Positions 1-9,635 of a stretch of 64,000 nt of DNA are shown here, piece after piece. Numbering within the stretch: position 1 is the first letter of the stretch; the number at the start of each line of letters is the position of its first letter. The notes under the pieces were generated by a model. That model was not told the origin of the DNA, made no database searches, and saw only the letters and a program-made list of their open reading frames with translations. Origin of the DNA: Microbacterium paraoxydans (GTDB taxonomy: Bacteria > Actinomycetota > Actinomycetes > Actinomycetales > Microbacteriaceae); NCBI RefSeq assembly GCF_018224615.1, contig NZ_JAGTUK010000005.1, positions 100,163 through 164,162 on the forward strand, given 5' to 3'. The position numbers were made by a program, and so were the translations under genes.

Positions 1-707
1 CGTCGGGCATCGGTCGCCAGACGGCGATCGACCTCGCCCGGTACGGTGCGCGCGTCGCGCTGATCGGACGACGAGAGGCCGAACTGGAGGAGACGCGCGG
101 GCTGCTCGCCGGCGACGGCCACCTGCTGGCTCCCTTCGACCTGACCGACCACGCCGGTATCGCTCCACTGCTGCGCGGGATCGCCGCGGAGCTCGGCCCG
201 CTGCACGGACTCGTGCATGCGGCGGGGATCCATGTGACCGCTCCGTTGCGGATCGCGACCGCCGAGCAGACCTCGGCCGTGTTCGACATCAACGTCACGA
301 GCGCTCTCATGCTGGCCAAGGCCTTCCGTCACCCGAAGGTGCGCGCCGAGTCGTCCAGCATCGTCCTGCTGTCGTCGGCGGTCGGCCTCGTCGGCGAAGC
401 CGGTGTGAGCGCGTACGCGGCGAGCAAGGCCGCTGTCGCGTCGCTCGGCAAGTCGCTCGCGCTGGAACTCGCCAGGGAGGGCGTCCGTGTCAACAGCATC
501 GCCGCGGGCATCGTCGAGACGGCGCTGACCGATCGGCTGCGCTCGTCCGTGGGCGCGGCGGCCTGGGGCGAGATCGAGACGGCGCATCCGCTCGGCCTCG
601 GCACGGTCGAGGACGTGTCCGGTGCGGCGCTCTATCTGTTGTCGCCGGTGTCGCGCTGGGTCACGGGCTCGGTCATGGTGGTCGATGGCGGGTACACCGC
701 GAGGTGA
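1..707 (+). CDS. SDR-family oxidoreductase, FabG-like (5' truncated)
   Basis: Short-chain dehydrogenase/reductase, entered in frame from base 3, so the extreme N-terminus lies outside the window. The first visible residues, SGIGRQ, are the end of the Rossmann TGxxxGIG cofactor motif. The catalytic YAASK (YxxxK) follows a run of serines (LLSSAVGL), and the C-terminus ends VVDGGYTAR, the usual SDR finish (VDGG). About 234 residues are visible, so little is missing. The stop overlaps a possible GTG of the next gene, and a KAS III follows at once, so a role as a 3-ketoacyl reductase acting on the KAS III product is an inference from context. SDR substrate cannot be read from sequence. Confidence 0.9.
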   Translation, partial: SGIGRQTAIDLARYGARVALIGRREAELEETRGLLAGDGHLLAPFDLTDHAGIAPLLRGIAAELGPLHGLVHAAGIHVTAPLRIATAEQTSAVFDINVTSALMLAKAFRHPKVRAESSSIVLLSSAVGLVGEAGVSAYAASKAAVASLGKSLALELAREGVRVNSIAAGIVETALTDRLRSSVGAAAWGEIETAHPLGLGTVEDVSGAALYLLSPVSRWVTGSVMVVDGGYTAR

Positions 708-720
708 CCGGGCCCGCCCG

Positions 721-726
721 TAGACT
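721..726 (+). promoter_or_regulatory. Leaderless-type -10 box TAGACT for the KAS III gene
   Basis: TAGACT ends 7 nt before ATG 734. It lies just after the SDR stop and supports ATG 734 over the GTG at 704. Confidence 0.5.
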
Positions 727-733
727 TGAGCGC

Positions 734-1741
734 ATGGGTGCCCGCATCGCTGCCGTCGATTACTACCTGCCCGAGACCGTCCTCAGCAACGAAGACCTCT
801 CCCGAGAGTTCCCGGAGTGGAGCGTGGAGAAGATCTCCGGGAAGACCGGGATCGACCGTCGCCACATCTCCGGTCCCGACGAGTTCTCGTCCGACCTCGC
901 CATCGCGGCCGCGCGGCGTCTGTTCGAGCGTGACGGCATCGACCCGCAGTCGATCGACTACGTGATCCTCTGCACGCAGAGCCCCGACTACTACCTCCCG
1001 TCGACCGCCTGCATCGTGCAAGACGCCCTGGGAATCCCCACCTCGGCCGGTGCCACTGACATCACGCTCGGCTGCTCGGGCTACATCTACGCCCTGGGGC
1101 TGGCGAAGGGTCTGATCGAGTCGGGCCAGGCCGCCAACGTCCTGGTGGTCACGGCCGACACGTACACGAAGTTCATCAATCCGGCGGACAAGTCCGTGCG
1201 CACGATCTTCGGTGACGGCGCGGCCGCGACGCTCGTCACGGCGGACGGCAGCGACACGGCACTCACCGCCATGACGTACGGCACCGACGGCTCCGGCGGC
1301 AAGAGCCTCATCGTGCCCAACGGTGGTCTGCGCGCGGGCGCGACGCTGCAGCCCAAGGCCGATACGGCGGTGCGCGAGCTCGTCGCGTCGGGCTACGACC
1401 TGTACATGGACGGTCCCGACATCTTCAACTTCACCCTGCGCGTCGTGCCGGAGACGGTCGAGCAGATCCTCACCAAGGCGCAGCTGGAGCAGGACGACAT
1501 CGACCTGTTCGTGTTCCACCAGGCGAACGCGTTCATGCTCGAGCACCTGCGCAAGAAACTGAAAGTGCCGTCCGAGAAGTTTTTCGTCTCTCTCGCAGAG
1601 TCGGGCAACACGGTGTCGTCGACGATACCGATCGCGCTCGCCGACGCCGAGCGTCAGGGCGCGCTGAAGCCGGGCATGCGCGTGATGCTCCTCGGCTTCG
1701 GCGTCGGCCTCTCCTGGGGCGGGCTGGTCGCGACGTGGTGA
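734..1741 (+). CDS. 3-oxoacyl-ACP synthase III family protein (KAS III)
   Basis: 335-residue condensing enzyme of the KAS III (FabH-like) family, which joins an acyl-CoA or acyl-ACP to malonyl-ACP. The full Cys-His-Asn triad is visible: Cys114 in LGCSGY, His262 in FHQAN and Asn292 in ESGNTVSS. A late GxGVGLSWGG motif closes the fold. I chose ATG 734 because TAGACT lies 7 nt upstream; a GTG at 704 would overlap the SDR stop and add ten non-conserved residues. It sits at the head of a glycan gene cluster and not in a fab operon, so it may build an acyl group for a sugar rather than serve bulk fatty-acid synthesis (inference). Confidence 0.88.
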   Translation: MGARIAAVDYYLPETVLSNEDLSREFPEWSVEKISGKTGIDRRHISGPDEFSSDLAIAAARRLFERDGIDPQSIDYVILCTQSPDYYLPSTACIVQDALGIPTSAGATDITLGCSGYIYALGLAKGLIESGQAANVLVVTADTYTKFINPADKSVRTIFGDGAAATLVTADGSDTALTAMTYGTDGSGGKSLIVPNGGLRAGATLQPKADTAVRELVASGYDLYMDGPDIFNFTLRVVPETVEQILTKAQLEQDDIDLFVFHQANAFMLEHLRKKLKVPSEKFFVSLAESGNTVSSTIPIALADAERQGALKPGMRVMLLGFGVGLSWGGLVATW

Positions 1742-2907
1742 GCCGATCCTCCGCGCGCCCCACGCTCCTGATCCTGTCGTTCGTGCCGATCGACGGCGAT
1801 CCGCGCGTCATCAAGCAGGTTCGCCGCTTCGTCGACGAATACGACGTGACCACGTGCTCTCCCGGTCCGTCGCCGCACCCCGGGGTGACGCACGTGGAGA
1901 TCCGTGGCGACCTCCCCCCGAAGCGGGACATCGTGACGAGGATCCGGGATGAGTTCGCGCTGCGCACGGAGGGCTTCCGGCGCATGTACTTCCAGACTCC
2001 CGGGGTGCTGGAGACCATCCACCTGCTCGAGGGCCGGCGGTTCGACGCCGTGATCGCGAATGACGCGGAGACGGTGGGCGTGGCGTGCCGCCTGTTCGGC
2101 GCCGACCGCGTGCACGCGGATCTGCACGAGTTCTTCCCCGACATGGGCTTCGACGACACCCGCCTCGGCCGGCGCCACCAGCGGTACTGGTCGTGGATGA
2201 CGAAGCACCTCGTGTCGCAGGCGCACTCGTCGACCACGGTCGGCGGCGAGATCGCCAAGCGCTACCACGAGTACGGCATCTACCCCGGGGTGGTGACGAA
2301 CTCGACGCACCTGCGCGACCTCCCGTACCGCCCGGTCGGCTCCTCGATCCGGCTCGTGCACAGCGGCAATCCCTTCCACGAGCGCAGCCTCGGCGAGATC
2401 ATGCGCGCGGTCGCGGCCTCGCCGGTCGAGGTCACGTTCGACCTGTACCTGACGTGGCAGCCCGAGAAGATGCGTTCCGAGTTCGTGGCGCTCGCCGAGG
2501 AACTGGGACCGCGGATCACGGTGCACGATCCCGTGCCGCAGTCCGTGCTCATCGAGACCCTCAATCAGTATGACCTCGGCATCCATATCCTCCAGCCGGT
2601 GAGCACCAACAACGTGATGGCGCTGCCGAACAAGTTCTTCGACTACGTGCAGGCGCGCCTGGGCATCATCGTCGGGCCGTCGATCGAGATGGCGCGTATC
2701 GTCCGCGAGCACGACCTCGGCGTGGTCACCGAGGGCTTCGACGAGGCGTCGATCGCGGCGACCATCGACGCTCTCACGCCCGAGCGCGTCGACGAGTTCA
2801 AGCAGGCGGCGATGCGTGCCGCCGATCCGCTCTCCGCGGAGCGCCAGGTGGAGGTGTGGGCGCGGGCCGTGGAGGAGATCGTCGCACGTTCGGCGGGTCG
2901 TGTCTGA
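1738..2907 (+). CDS. Glycosyltransferase, GT-B fold (GT4-like)
   Basis: 389-residue soluble glycosyltransferase. The N-terminal half starts with a hydrophobic strand (TLLILSFVP) and a DPRV segment common in GT-B enzymes. The C-terminal half has a HSGNPFHERS segment and an NNVMALPNKFFDYVQARLG region, the nucleotide-sugar-binding part of GT4-like proteins. GTG 1738 overlaps the KAS III stop by 4 nt (GTGA), implying translational coupling; GTG 1735 is the alternative. The acceptor is unknown. Its place between acyl genes and UDP-ManNAcA genes suggests it assembles the surface glycan on the cytoplasmic face. Confidence 0.82.
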   Translation: MSRSSARPTLLILSFVPIDGDPRVIKQVRRFVDEYDVTTCSPGPSPHPGVTHVEIRGDLPPKRDIVTRIRDEFALRTEGFRRMYFQTPGVLETIHLLEGRRFDAVIANDAETVGVACRLFGADRVHADLHEFFPDMGFDDTRLGRRHQRYWSWMTKHLVSQAHSSTTVGGEIAKRYHEYGIYPGVVTNSTHLRDLPYRPVGSSIRLVHSGNPFHERSLGEIMRAVAASPVEVTFDLYLTWQPEKMRSEFVALAEELGPRITVHDPVPQSVLIETLNQYDLGIHILQPVSTNNVMALPNKFFDYVQARLGIIVGPSIEMARIVREHDLGVVTEGFDEASIAATIDALTPERVDEFKQAAMRAADPLSAERQVEVWARAVEEIVARSAGRV

Positions 2908-4078
2908 CCTCGCGGCGCGGGTGTATCGCGTCGCGCAGACGCTCGTGCCCGCCTCGATCGCGGGGTACGTGCTCCCCGGGCATGTGCGCCAGTTCCGCGA
3001 GACGGGGGTCACCTCGGTGCGCGGTGCCGGACGCCGGCTGCTCATCGCGCCCGTGAACTCGGCGGGGCAGGGGTACGCGTGGGCGCGAGCGGCCGAGACG
3101 CTGCCCGATGTCGCGGCCGCCAGCGCGATGTTCCGCGGGGGAGACGACGTGTTCGGCTTCGCCGCCGATCATCTGATCCCCGCGACGGCGCTGATCGGCA
3201 ACGACCGCTGGCGCCGCGCGCAGCGCCGTGCCATCCTTCACGGCTTCACTCACGTGATGATCGAGTCGGGGCGTCACCTGTTCGAACTCGACGGCGACCC
3301 GTTGGAGCTCGTGCGTGAGCTGCAGGCCGCGGGCGTCCGCGTGGCGCTGGTGTGGCACGGAAGCGACATCCGTCTTCCGAGTGCGCACGCGGCACGTGAA
3401 CCCGACTCGCCCTTCCACGGCGACCGCTATGCCGGGACCGCCGTGCTCGAGGAGATCGCCGAGCGGCATGCGCGCCTCGCGCAGGCCGCCGGGGTGCCCG
3501 TGTTCGTCTCCACCCCGGATCTGCTGCCGTTCGCGCCGGGGGCCACGTGGCTGCCGGTCGTGGTGGACCCGCACCGCTGGGCGTCGGCGGCGCATCGCCC
3601 GGCGCTCAGCGGCGACAGGCCGCTCCAGGTCGTGCATGCCCCCTCGAGCGCGGGGCTGAAGGGCAGCGATCGCATCGCCGCGGCCGTCCAGCGGCTCCAG
3701 GCCGAGGGGCTCATCGAGTACACCGAGGTGCGGGGCATCCCCGCCGAGCGCATGCCGGAGCTCTACGGCGGCGCGGACATCGTGCTGGATCAGTTCCTCG
3801 CCGGTGCCTACGGAGTTGCGGTGTGCGAGGCGCTCGCGTCCGGACGACTCGTGGTGAGCCACGTGGCGGAGGAGACCAGGGCGGCGGTGCGCGCGGCCAG
3901 CGGTGCGGAGCTGCCGGTGGTGCAGGCCAGGGCAGCGGAGTTGGAGGACGTGCTGCGCGAGATCGCCGGGAACCGCGAGCACTACGCCAGGAGGGCCGCG
4001 GAGGGGCCGGCGTTCGTGCGAGCCGTGCACGACGGGACGATGTCGGCCCAGGTGCTGCGGCCGTTCCTCGACGCGTGA
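2900..4078 (+). CDS. Glycosyltransferase, GT-B-like
   Basis: 392-residue protein read from GTG 2900, which overlaps the previous stop by 8 nt. An upstream ATG at 2816 would overlap the previous gene by 92 nt and encode an Arg-rich leader that looks like out-of-frame sequence. Features are a WHGSDIRLPS segment, VVHAPSSAGLKGSD, and a late GGADIVLDQFLAGAYGVAVCEALASGR region matching the donor-binding acidic helix of GT4-type enzymes. The exact family is less certain than for the preceding gene. It is probably one of two consecutive glycosyltransferases extending the same repeat unit. Confidence 0.78.
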   Translation: MSDLAARVYRVAQTLVPASIAGYVLPGHVRQFRETGVTSVRGAGRRLLIAPVNSAGQGYAWARAAETLPDVAAASAMFRGGDDVFGFAADHLIPATALIGNDRWRRAQRRAILHGFTHVMIESGRHLFELDGDPLELVRELQAAGVRVALVWHGSDIRLPSAHAAREPDSPFHGDRYAGTAVLEEIAERHARLAQAAGVPVFVSTPDLLPFAPGATWLPVVVDPHRWASAAHRPALSGDRPLQVVHAPSSAGLKGSDRIAAAVQRLQAEGLIEYTEVRGIPAERMPELYGGADIVLDQFLAGAYGVAVCEALASGRLVVSHVAEETRAAVRAASGAELPVVQARAAELEDVLREIAGNREHYARRAAEGPAFVRAVHDGTMSAQVLRPFLDA

Positions 4079-4092
4079 GCCGGCGGGCTCCG

Positions 4093-4098
4093 TAGAGT
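4093..4098 (+). promoter_or_regulatory. -10 box TAGAGT for the 2-epimerase gene
   Basis: TAGAGT lies 8 nt before GTG 4107 but only 2 nt before ATG 4101. By the spacing seen elsewhere in the window, GTG 4107 is the start. Confidence 0.45.
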
Positions 4099-4106
4099 AG
4101 ATGCTC

Positions 4107-5171
4107 GTGAAGATCGTCAGCGTCGTCGGCGCGCGCCCCCAGTTCGTCAAGCTCGCCCCGATCCATCATGCCGCGCGTGCGGCCGGTGTGGAGCACGTGA
4201 TCGTGCACACCGGGCAGCACTACGACCCGCTCCTGTCCGACGTGTTCTTCGAGGATCTCGGTATCGGCGCGCCGGACGTGCACCTCGGAGTCGGCAGCGG
4301 CTCGCACGGCGTGCAGACCGGTGCGATGCTGGGCGCCCTGGATGCGGTGTTCGACGAGCACCGCCCCGACTGGGTGCTGGTGTACGGCGACACCAACTCG
4401 ACGGTGGCAGCGGCGCTGAGCGCGGTCAAGCTGCACATCCCCGTGGCGCACCTGGAGGCCGGGCTCCGCAGCTTCAACCGTCGCATGCCCGAGGAGCACA
4501 ACCGGGTCCTGACCGACCACGCGGCCGACCTGCTGCTCGCCCCGACCCAGGTCGCGGTCGACCATCTCACGCGCGAGGGTCTGGCCGAGCGCACAGTGCT
4601 GGTGGGCGACGTGATGACCGACGTGCTGTTCGACGTGCGCGACCGTGTGGCCCGGCGTGGGGCGGACGAGGGGGAGCGGCTGGACGCGGCGCCCGGTGAG
4701 TACTACCTCGCCACGATCCACCGCGCGGAGAACACCGACGACCCTGCCCGACTGCGGCAGGTGGTCGAGGCGCTGGCCGGGCTCGACCGTCCCGTGGTGC
4801 TGCTTGCGCACCCGCGTGTCGTGGCGAAGGCTGCGGCGCACGGCATCGACCTCAACAGCGGCTCCCTCGCCGCGCGGGCGCCGCTCGCCTACCCCGACCT
4901 GATCGCGGCGGCGGCCGCGAGCGCGGGCGTCGTGACGGATTCGGGCGGTCTCCAGAAGGAGGCGTTCCTGCTGCGGGTGCCCTGCACGACCGTGCGCACC
5001 GAGACGGAGTGGGTGGAGACGGTGGAGCTGGGCTGGAACGTGCTCGCGAACACGCGCGAGGAGATCGCCGCGGCCGTGACCCGTCCGCGTCCGGTGCCGA
5101 CGGACGCCGCGCCGTACGGTGACGGGAACGCCGCCGAGCGCGTGATCGCGGTGCTGTCCGAGCGCCGCTGA
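4107..5171 (+). CDS. wecB: UDP-N-acetylglucosamine 2-epimerase (non-hydrolysing)
   Basis: Interconverts UDP-GlcNAc and UDP-ManNAc in the cytoplasm. The 354-residue product has the family start MKIVSVVGARPQF, then HTGQHYD, VYGDTNST, HLEAGLR, PEEHNR, TIHRAENTD and TDSGGLQKEA, all standard for WecB/MnaA. Length is normal. I prefer GTG 4107, which gives exactly MKIVSVVGARPQF and fits the upstream -10 box; ATG 4101 would add Met-Leu. The dehydrogenase gene that uses its product follows after a 49-bp gap. The pair implies UDP-ManNAcA as a building block. Confidence 0.95.
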   Translation: MKIVSVVGARPQFVKLAPIHHAARAAGVEHVIVHTGQHYDPLLSDVFFEDLGIGAPDVHLGVGSGSHGVQTGAMLGALDAVFDEHRPDWVLVYGDTNSTVAAALSAVKLHIPVAHLEAGLRSFNRRMPEEHNRVLTDHAADLLLAPTQVAVDHLTREGLAERTVLVGDVMTDVLFDVRDRVARRGADEGERLDAAPGEYYLATIHRAENTDDPARLRQVVEALAGLDRPVVLLAHPRVVAKAAAHGIDLNSGSLAARAPLAYPDLIAAAAASAGVVTDSGGLQKEAFLLRVPCTTVRTETEWVETVELGWNVLANTREEIAAAVTRPRPVPTDAAPYGDGNAAERVIAVLSERR

Positions 5172-5207
5172 GCCCTCCGCGCGCGGAGCCGGTCACCCGC
5201 GCCGGAA

Positions 5208-5213
5208 TATACT
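5208..5213 (+). promoter_or_regulatory. -10 box TATACT for the nucleotide-sugar dehydrogenase gene
   Basis: TATACT, the best -10 match in this locus, ends 7 nt before ATG 5221. Confidence 0.55.
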
Positions 5214-5220
5214 CGAACCC

Positions 5221-6531
5221 ATGCGTATTGCCGTCGTGGCCCTCGGAAAGATCGGCCTCCCCCTCGCCGTCCAGTTCGCCAGCAAGGGGCACGACGTGGT
5301 CGGGGTCGACGTCAACGCGGCCCTCGTGGACAGCGTCAACCGGGGCATCGAGCCGTTCCCGGGCGAGGCGCAGCTGCAGGAGAAGCTGACCGAGGCGCTG
5401 GATGCCGGGCGGCTGCGTGCGACGACGGACTACGCCGACGCGATCCCCGGAGCCGACGCCGTGGTGGTGGTCGTCCCGCTGTTCGTGAACGAGGAGACCG
5501 CCGAGCCGGAGTTCGGGTGGATGGACGCCGCCACTCGCTCGCTCGCGGAGCACCTGACCCCGGGAACGCTCGTGTCGTATGAGACGACGCTCCCGGTCGG
5601 AGTGACGCGCGGCCGTTGGAAGCCGCTGCTTGAAGAGGTCTCCGGGCTGCGTGAGGGGGAGGACTTCCACGTCGTGTTCTCGCCGGAGCGGGTGTTCTCC
5701 GGGCGCATCTTCGCGGATCTGCGCAAGTACCCCAAGCTGATCGGTGCCCTCTCCGACCAGGGCGCCCGGCGCGCCGTAGAGTTCTACGAGTCGGTGCTCG
5801 ACTTCGACGACCGTCCCGACCTGCCGCGCGCCAACGGGGTGTGGGACCTGCAGAGCGCCGAGGCGGCCGAGATGGCCAAGCTCGCCGAGACCACGTATCG
5901 CGATGTGAACATCGGCTTGGCGAACCAGTTCGCGCTGTTCGCCGGCGCCAACGGCATCGACGTCTACCAGGTGATCGAGGCCTGCAACTCCCAGGTGTTC
6001 AGCCACATCCACCGCCCCGGTATCGCGGTGGGCGGGCACTGCATCCCGGTGTACCCGAAGCTGTACCTGTCGACCGACCCCGACGCCGACATCGTGCGCA
6101 CGGCGCGGGAGTTCAACGAGTCGATGCCCGAGCGCCTGGTCGCCCAGGCCGAGGGGATGCTGGGCGATCTGTCGGGGCTGCGTGCGGTCGTGCTGGGCGC
6201 GGCCTACCGGGGCGGCGTGAAGGAGACGGCGTTCTCCGGTGTGTTCCCCACGGTCGAGGCCCTGCGTCGCCGGGGCGCCGAGGTGCGCGTGCACGACCCG
6301 CTGTACACGGATGACGAACTGCGCGCGCTCGGGCTCGAGCCGTACGCGCTGGGCGACGGCGTCGATCTTGCGATCGTGCAGACCGACCACGCCGAGTACC
6401 GCACGCTTCGCCCGGTGCAACTGCCGGAGATCCGTCTCCTGGTCGACGGGCGCGCCGTGACCGATGCCGCCGTCTGGGCCGGCACGCCCCGCATGGTCGT
6501 CGGAGCCGGGCGCACCTCCGCCGCGGTCTGA
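5221..6531 (+). CDS. wecC: Nucleotide-sugar dehydrogenase, UDP-ManNAc dehydrogenase-like
   Basis: 436-residue UDP-sugar 6-dehydrogenase, NAD-dependent, oxidising C6 to a uronate in two steps. The N-terminal Rossmann motif reads ALGKIGLPLA, with Ala where GLGYVGLP enzymes have the first Gly. Catalytic Cys274 is in GGHCIPVYPK. Central NAxxAE-like and C-terminal UDP-binding regions (LGAAYRGGVKE, VRVHDPLY) are present. Pairing with the 2-epimerase supports UDP-ManNAc as substrate; UDP-GlcNAc or UDP-Glc cannot be excluded, so the symbol is provisional. Confidence 0.88.
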   Translation: MRIAVVALGKIGLPLAVQFASKGHDVVGVDVNAALVDSVNRGIEPFPGEAQLQEKLTEALDAGRLRATTDYADAIPGADAVVVVVPLFVNEETAEPEFGWMDAATRSLAEHLTPGTLVSYETTLPVGVTRGRWKPLLEEVSGLREGEDFHVVFSPERVFSGRIFADLRKYPKLIGALSDQGARRAVEFYESVLDFDDRPDLPRANGVWDLQSAEAAEMAKLAETTYRDVNIGLANQFALFAGANGIDVYQVIEACNSQVFSHIHRPGIAVGGHCIPVYPKLYLSTDPDADIVRTAREFNESMPERLVAQAEGMLGDLSGLRAVVLGAAYRGGVKETAFSGVFPTVEALRRRGAEVRVHDPLYTDDELRALGLEPYALGDGVDLAIVQTDHAEYRTLRPVQLPEIRLLVDGRAVTDAAVWAGTPRMVVGAGRTSAAV

Positions 6532-6578
6532 CCATCGGCAGGGGAGCGCCGCGGCTCAAGCTCCCAGGCGCGCGCCGA

Positions 6579-6584
6579 TACGAT
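6579..6584 (+). promoter_or_regulatory. -10 box TACGAT for glf
   Basis: TACGAT ends 6 nt before ATG 6591, in the 59-bp gap after the dehydrogenase gene. Confidence 0.5.
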
Positions 6585-6587
6585 TGA

Positions 6588-7727
<1,140 letters not shown>

Positions 7728-7737
7728 ACTCGGAACC

Positions 7738-8529
7738 GTGAGTCACGCTGCTGTCGGGGCGCCCGGGACGCCCCGGCGCTATCTGCATTCGCTGTGGCTG
7801 CTCTCCGCCCGTGACCTGAAGGTGCGGTACGCGACGAGCGCCCTCGGCTACCTGTGGTCGGTGCTCGATCCGCTGGTGATGAGCGCGATCTACTGGTTCG
7901 TGTTCACGCAGGTGTTCCACCGGAGCGTGGGCGAAGACCCGTACATCGTGTTCCTCATCGTGGCTCTGCTGCCGTGGGTGTGGTTCAACACGTCGGTATC
8001 GGACTTCACGCGGGCGTTCAAGAAGGACTCGCGCCTCGTGCGCTCGACCGCGATCCCGAGGTCGATCTGGGTCAATCGCATCGTGCTCAGCAAGGGCATC
8101 GAGTTCCTGTTCTCGATTCCGGTGCTCGTGCTGTTCGCGGTGTTCAGCGGCGCCACGGTCAACGTGATGCTGCTGTGGTTCCCGGTCGCGATCCTCCTGC
8201 AGATCATGCTGCTGGTCGGTCTCGGGCTGCTCGTGGCACCGCTGTGCGTGCTGTACGCCGATCTGGAGCGCACGACCGCCCTGATCCTGCGCGCGCTGTT
8301 CTACGCCTCGCCGGTGATCTACTCCTTCGAGGACCTGCCGGCGCCGTTCGACGTGATCGGTGCGTTCAACCCGCTCGCCGGGATCTTCACGCTCTACCGC
8401 GTGGGGTTCTTCCCCGAGCTGTGGGATCCGATGCCGGTGATCGTGAGCGTCGTGATGTGCGTGGTCATCCTCGCCCTCGGCGTGTGGACGTTCCGGAGCC
8501 TCGAGCGTCCGGTGCTGAAGGAGCTGTGA
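7738..8529 (+). CDS. ABC-2 type polysaccharide exporter permease (Wzm/TagG-like)
   Basis: 263-residue inner-membrane permease with about six hydrophobic segments, for example AIYWFVFTQVF, FLIVALLPWVWF, FSIPVLVLFAVF and ILLQIMLLVGLGLLVAPL. The family hallmark LKVRYATSALGYLWSVLDPL lies near the N-terminus, and YASPVIYSFEDLP and FNPLAG near the C-terminus. It would move a completed lipid-linked glycan across the membrane with the ATPase at 10168. Mycobacterial Rv3783/Rv3781 is the functional parallel, since that pair exports galactan and flanks glfT1. I used GTG 7738; the reading frame runs further upstream into glf. Its last 13 bp lie in a 23-bp repeat that recurs just before the ATPase gene. 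Confidence 0.92.
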   Translation: MSHAAVGAPGTPRRYLHSLWLLSARDLKVRYATSALGYLWSVLDPLVMSAIYWFVFTQVFHRSVGEDPYIVFLIVALLPWVWFNTSVSDFTRAFKKDSRLVRSTAIPRSIWVNRIVLSKGIEFLFSIPVLVLFAVFSGATVNVMLLWFPVAILLQIMLLVGLGLLVAPLCVLYADLERTTALILRALFYASPVIYSFEDLPAPFDVIGAFNPLAGIFTLYRVGFFPELWDPMPVIVSVVMCVVILALGVWTFRSLERPVLKEL

Positions 8530-8539
8530 TGTCCGCGGC
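8517..8539 (+). repeat. 23-bp direct repeat, left copy
   Basis: Identical to 10156-10178. It spans the end of the permease gene (codons for KEL and stop) and the start of the next gene (MSAA). The two copies flank the two-gene cassette between permease and ATPase. Confidence 0.85.
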
Positions 8540-9635
8540 TGCACGCGTGCTCATCGCGGAGCTCGACTCGCCCGCGCAGGCGGCGCTCTTCGATGGTGCT
8601 TCCGACGTGCGCGAGGCGATCACCGAGCTGACGGGCATGCTCCGGATCGGCATGCTCGTCTCCAGCGAGATCCTGGTGACCGACGCCATGCTGCTCGACG
8701 GGGCGTACTTCATGGCGCTGGGCCCCGACGGCGTCATGAGCGAGCTGGGCGCGACGCCGGGGCGCTACCCGCTCACGATCACCGGCGTGCACCCGACCCT
8801 CAGGGAGGGGCTCGAGGTGCGGCTCGCGAACGACGGCTTCCGGTGGTCGCTTCCCGCTCTGCGCGGTGTCTCCGAGGCACCGCCGCAGATCCGGCACGTC
8901 TGGGAGGAGTGGCTGCGCTTCGTCGAGTCCGGGATCATCCGGTACGAGCAGCAGGCCGGTGGTGATGCTCCGCTGCGCACGGGCTCGCCGCCGGCTCCCT
9001 CACCGGAGGCGCTGTCCGTGATCGCCGAGGCGCGTCTCGATGAGGTGCGGTACCGCAGCATCGCATGGCAGCGGATCGATGCCCTCCCCCTGGGCGAGGC
9101 TGATCGCGCCGCGGTGCGTCGCTGGTGGGGCGATGCCTATCTCCGCATGATCGCCGAGAACGCCGGGGCGGATTGGGTGACTTTCGGTGCCGACAGCGAC
9201 GGTCATCTGGCGCGTGCCGCGCATGACGTGGAGCTCCCCCTGTCGACGGCGTTGGTCGACTGGGCCAGGGATTCCACGCCCGCCACGATCGCGGTCGCCT
9301 GGGATGCGTCGCGTCGCCAGCGGCACCGACTGCGCGAGCGCCCGTCCTGGTCTCGGATGCGCGGGCTCGCGTTCGCGGCCACTCAGGTGACGGCCGCGCC
9401 GTCACGGGGCTCCGTGTTGTTGACGTCGATCGCGAAACTCGTCATCGCCCTCTGCGTGGTCGCCCTCGCCGTTCCTGGACTGGGGATCGGCTCCGTGGAC
9501 AACGTCTGGACGTGGGTCGCCTTCGTGGGCGCGATCGCCACGACCGTTCCCTTCGAGTCTCTCGGCGCCCTGCGGGAGCTTCTCGCGAAAGACCCGCGGG
9601 CGCGATTCGTCCTCCACCGGGGGGCGGCGTCATGA
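8529..9635 (+). CDS. Unrecognised protein, 368 aa, C-terminal membrane anchor, in the exporter operon
   Basis: I do not recognise the family. The start ATG 8529 overlaps the permease stop (TGATG). Residues 1-290 are soluble-looking, with many Trp, Arg and acidic residues and a Pro/Ser-rich hinge near residue 155 (TGSPPAPSPEA). Residues about 300-345 contain two hydrophobic stretches (VLLTSIAKLVIALCVVALAV and WTWVAFVGAIATTVPF) forming a likely hairpin near the C-terminus. No catalytic signature is visible. It is tightly coupled to a Nudix gene downstream by ATGA. Codon use resembles the neighbours. Its position between the two halves of an exporter suggests a role in glycan synthesis, control or modification; that is inference. 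Confidence 0.85.
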   Translation: MSAAARVLIAELDSPAQAALFDGASDVREAITELTGMLRIGMLVSSEILVTDAMLLDGAYFMALGPDGVMSELGATPGRYPLTITGVHPTLREGLEVRLANDGFRWSLPALRGVSEAPPQIRHVWEEWLRFVESGIIRYEQQAGGDAPLRTGSPPAPSPEALSVIAEARLDEVRYRSIAWQRIDALPLGEADRAAVRRWWGDAYLRMIAENAGADWVTFGADSDGHLARAAHDVELPLSTALVDWARDSTPATIAVAWDASRRQRHRLRERPSWSRMRGLAFAATQVTAAPSRGSVLLTSIAKLVIALCVVALAVPGLGIGSVDNVWTWVAFVGAIATTVPFESLGALRELLAKDPRARFVLHRGAAS

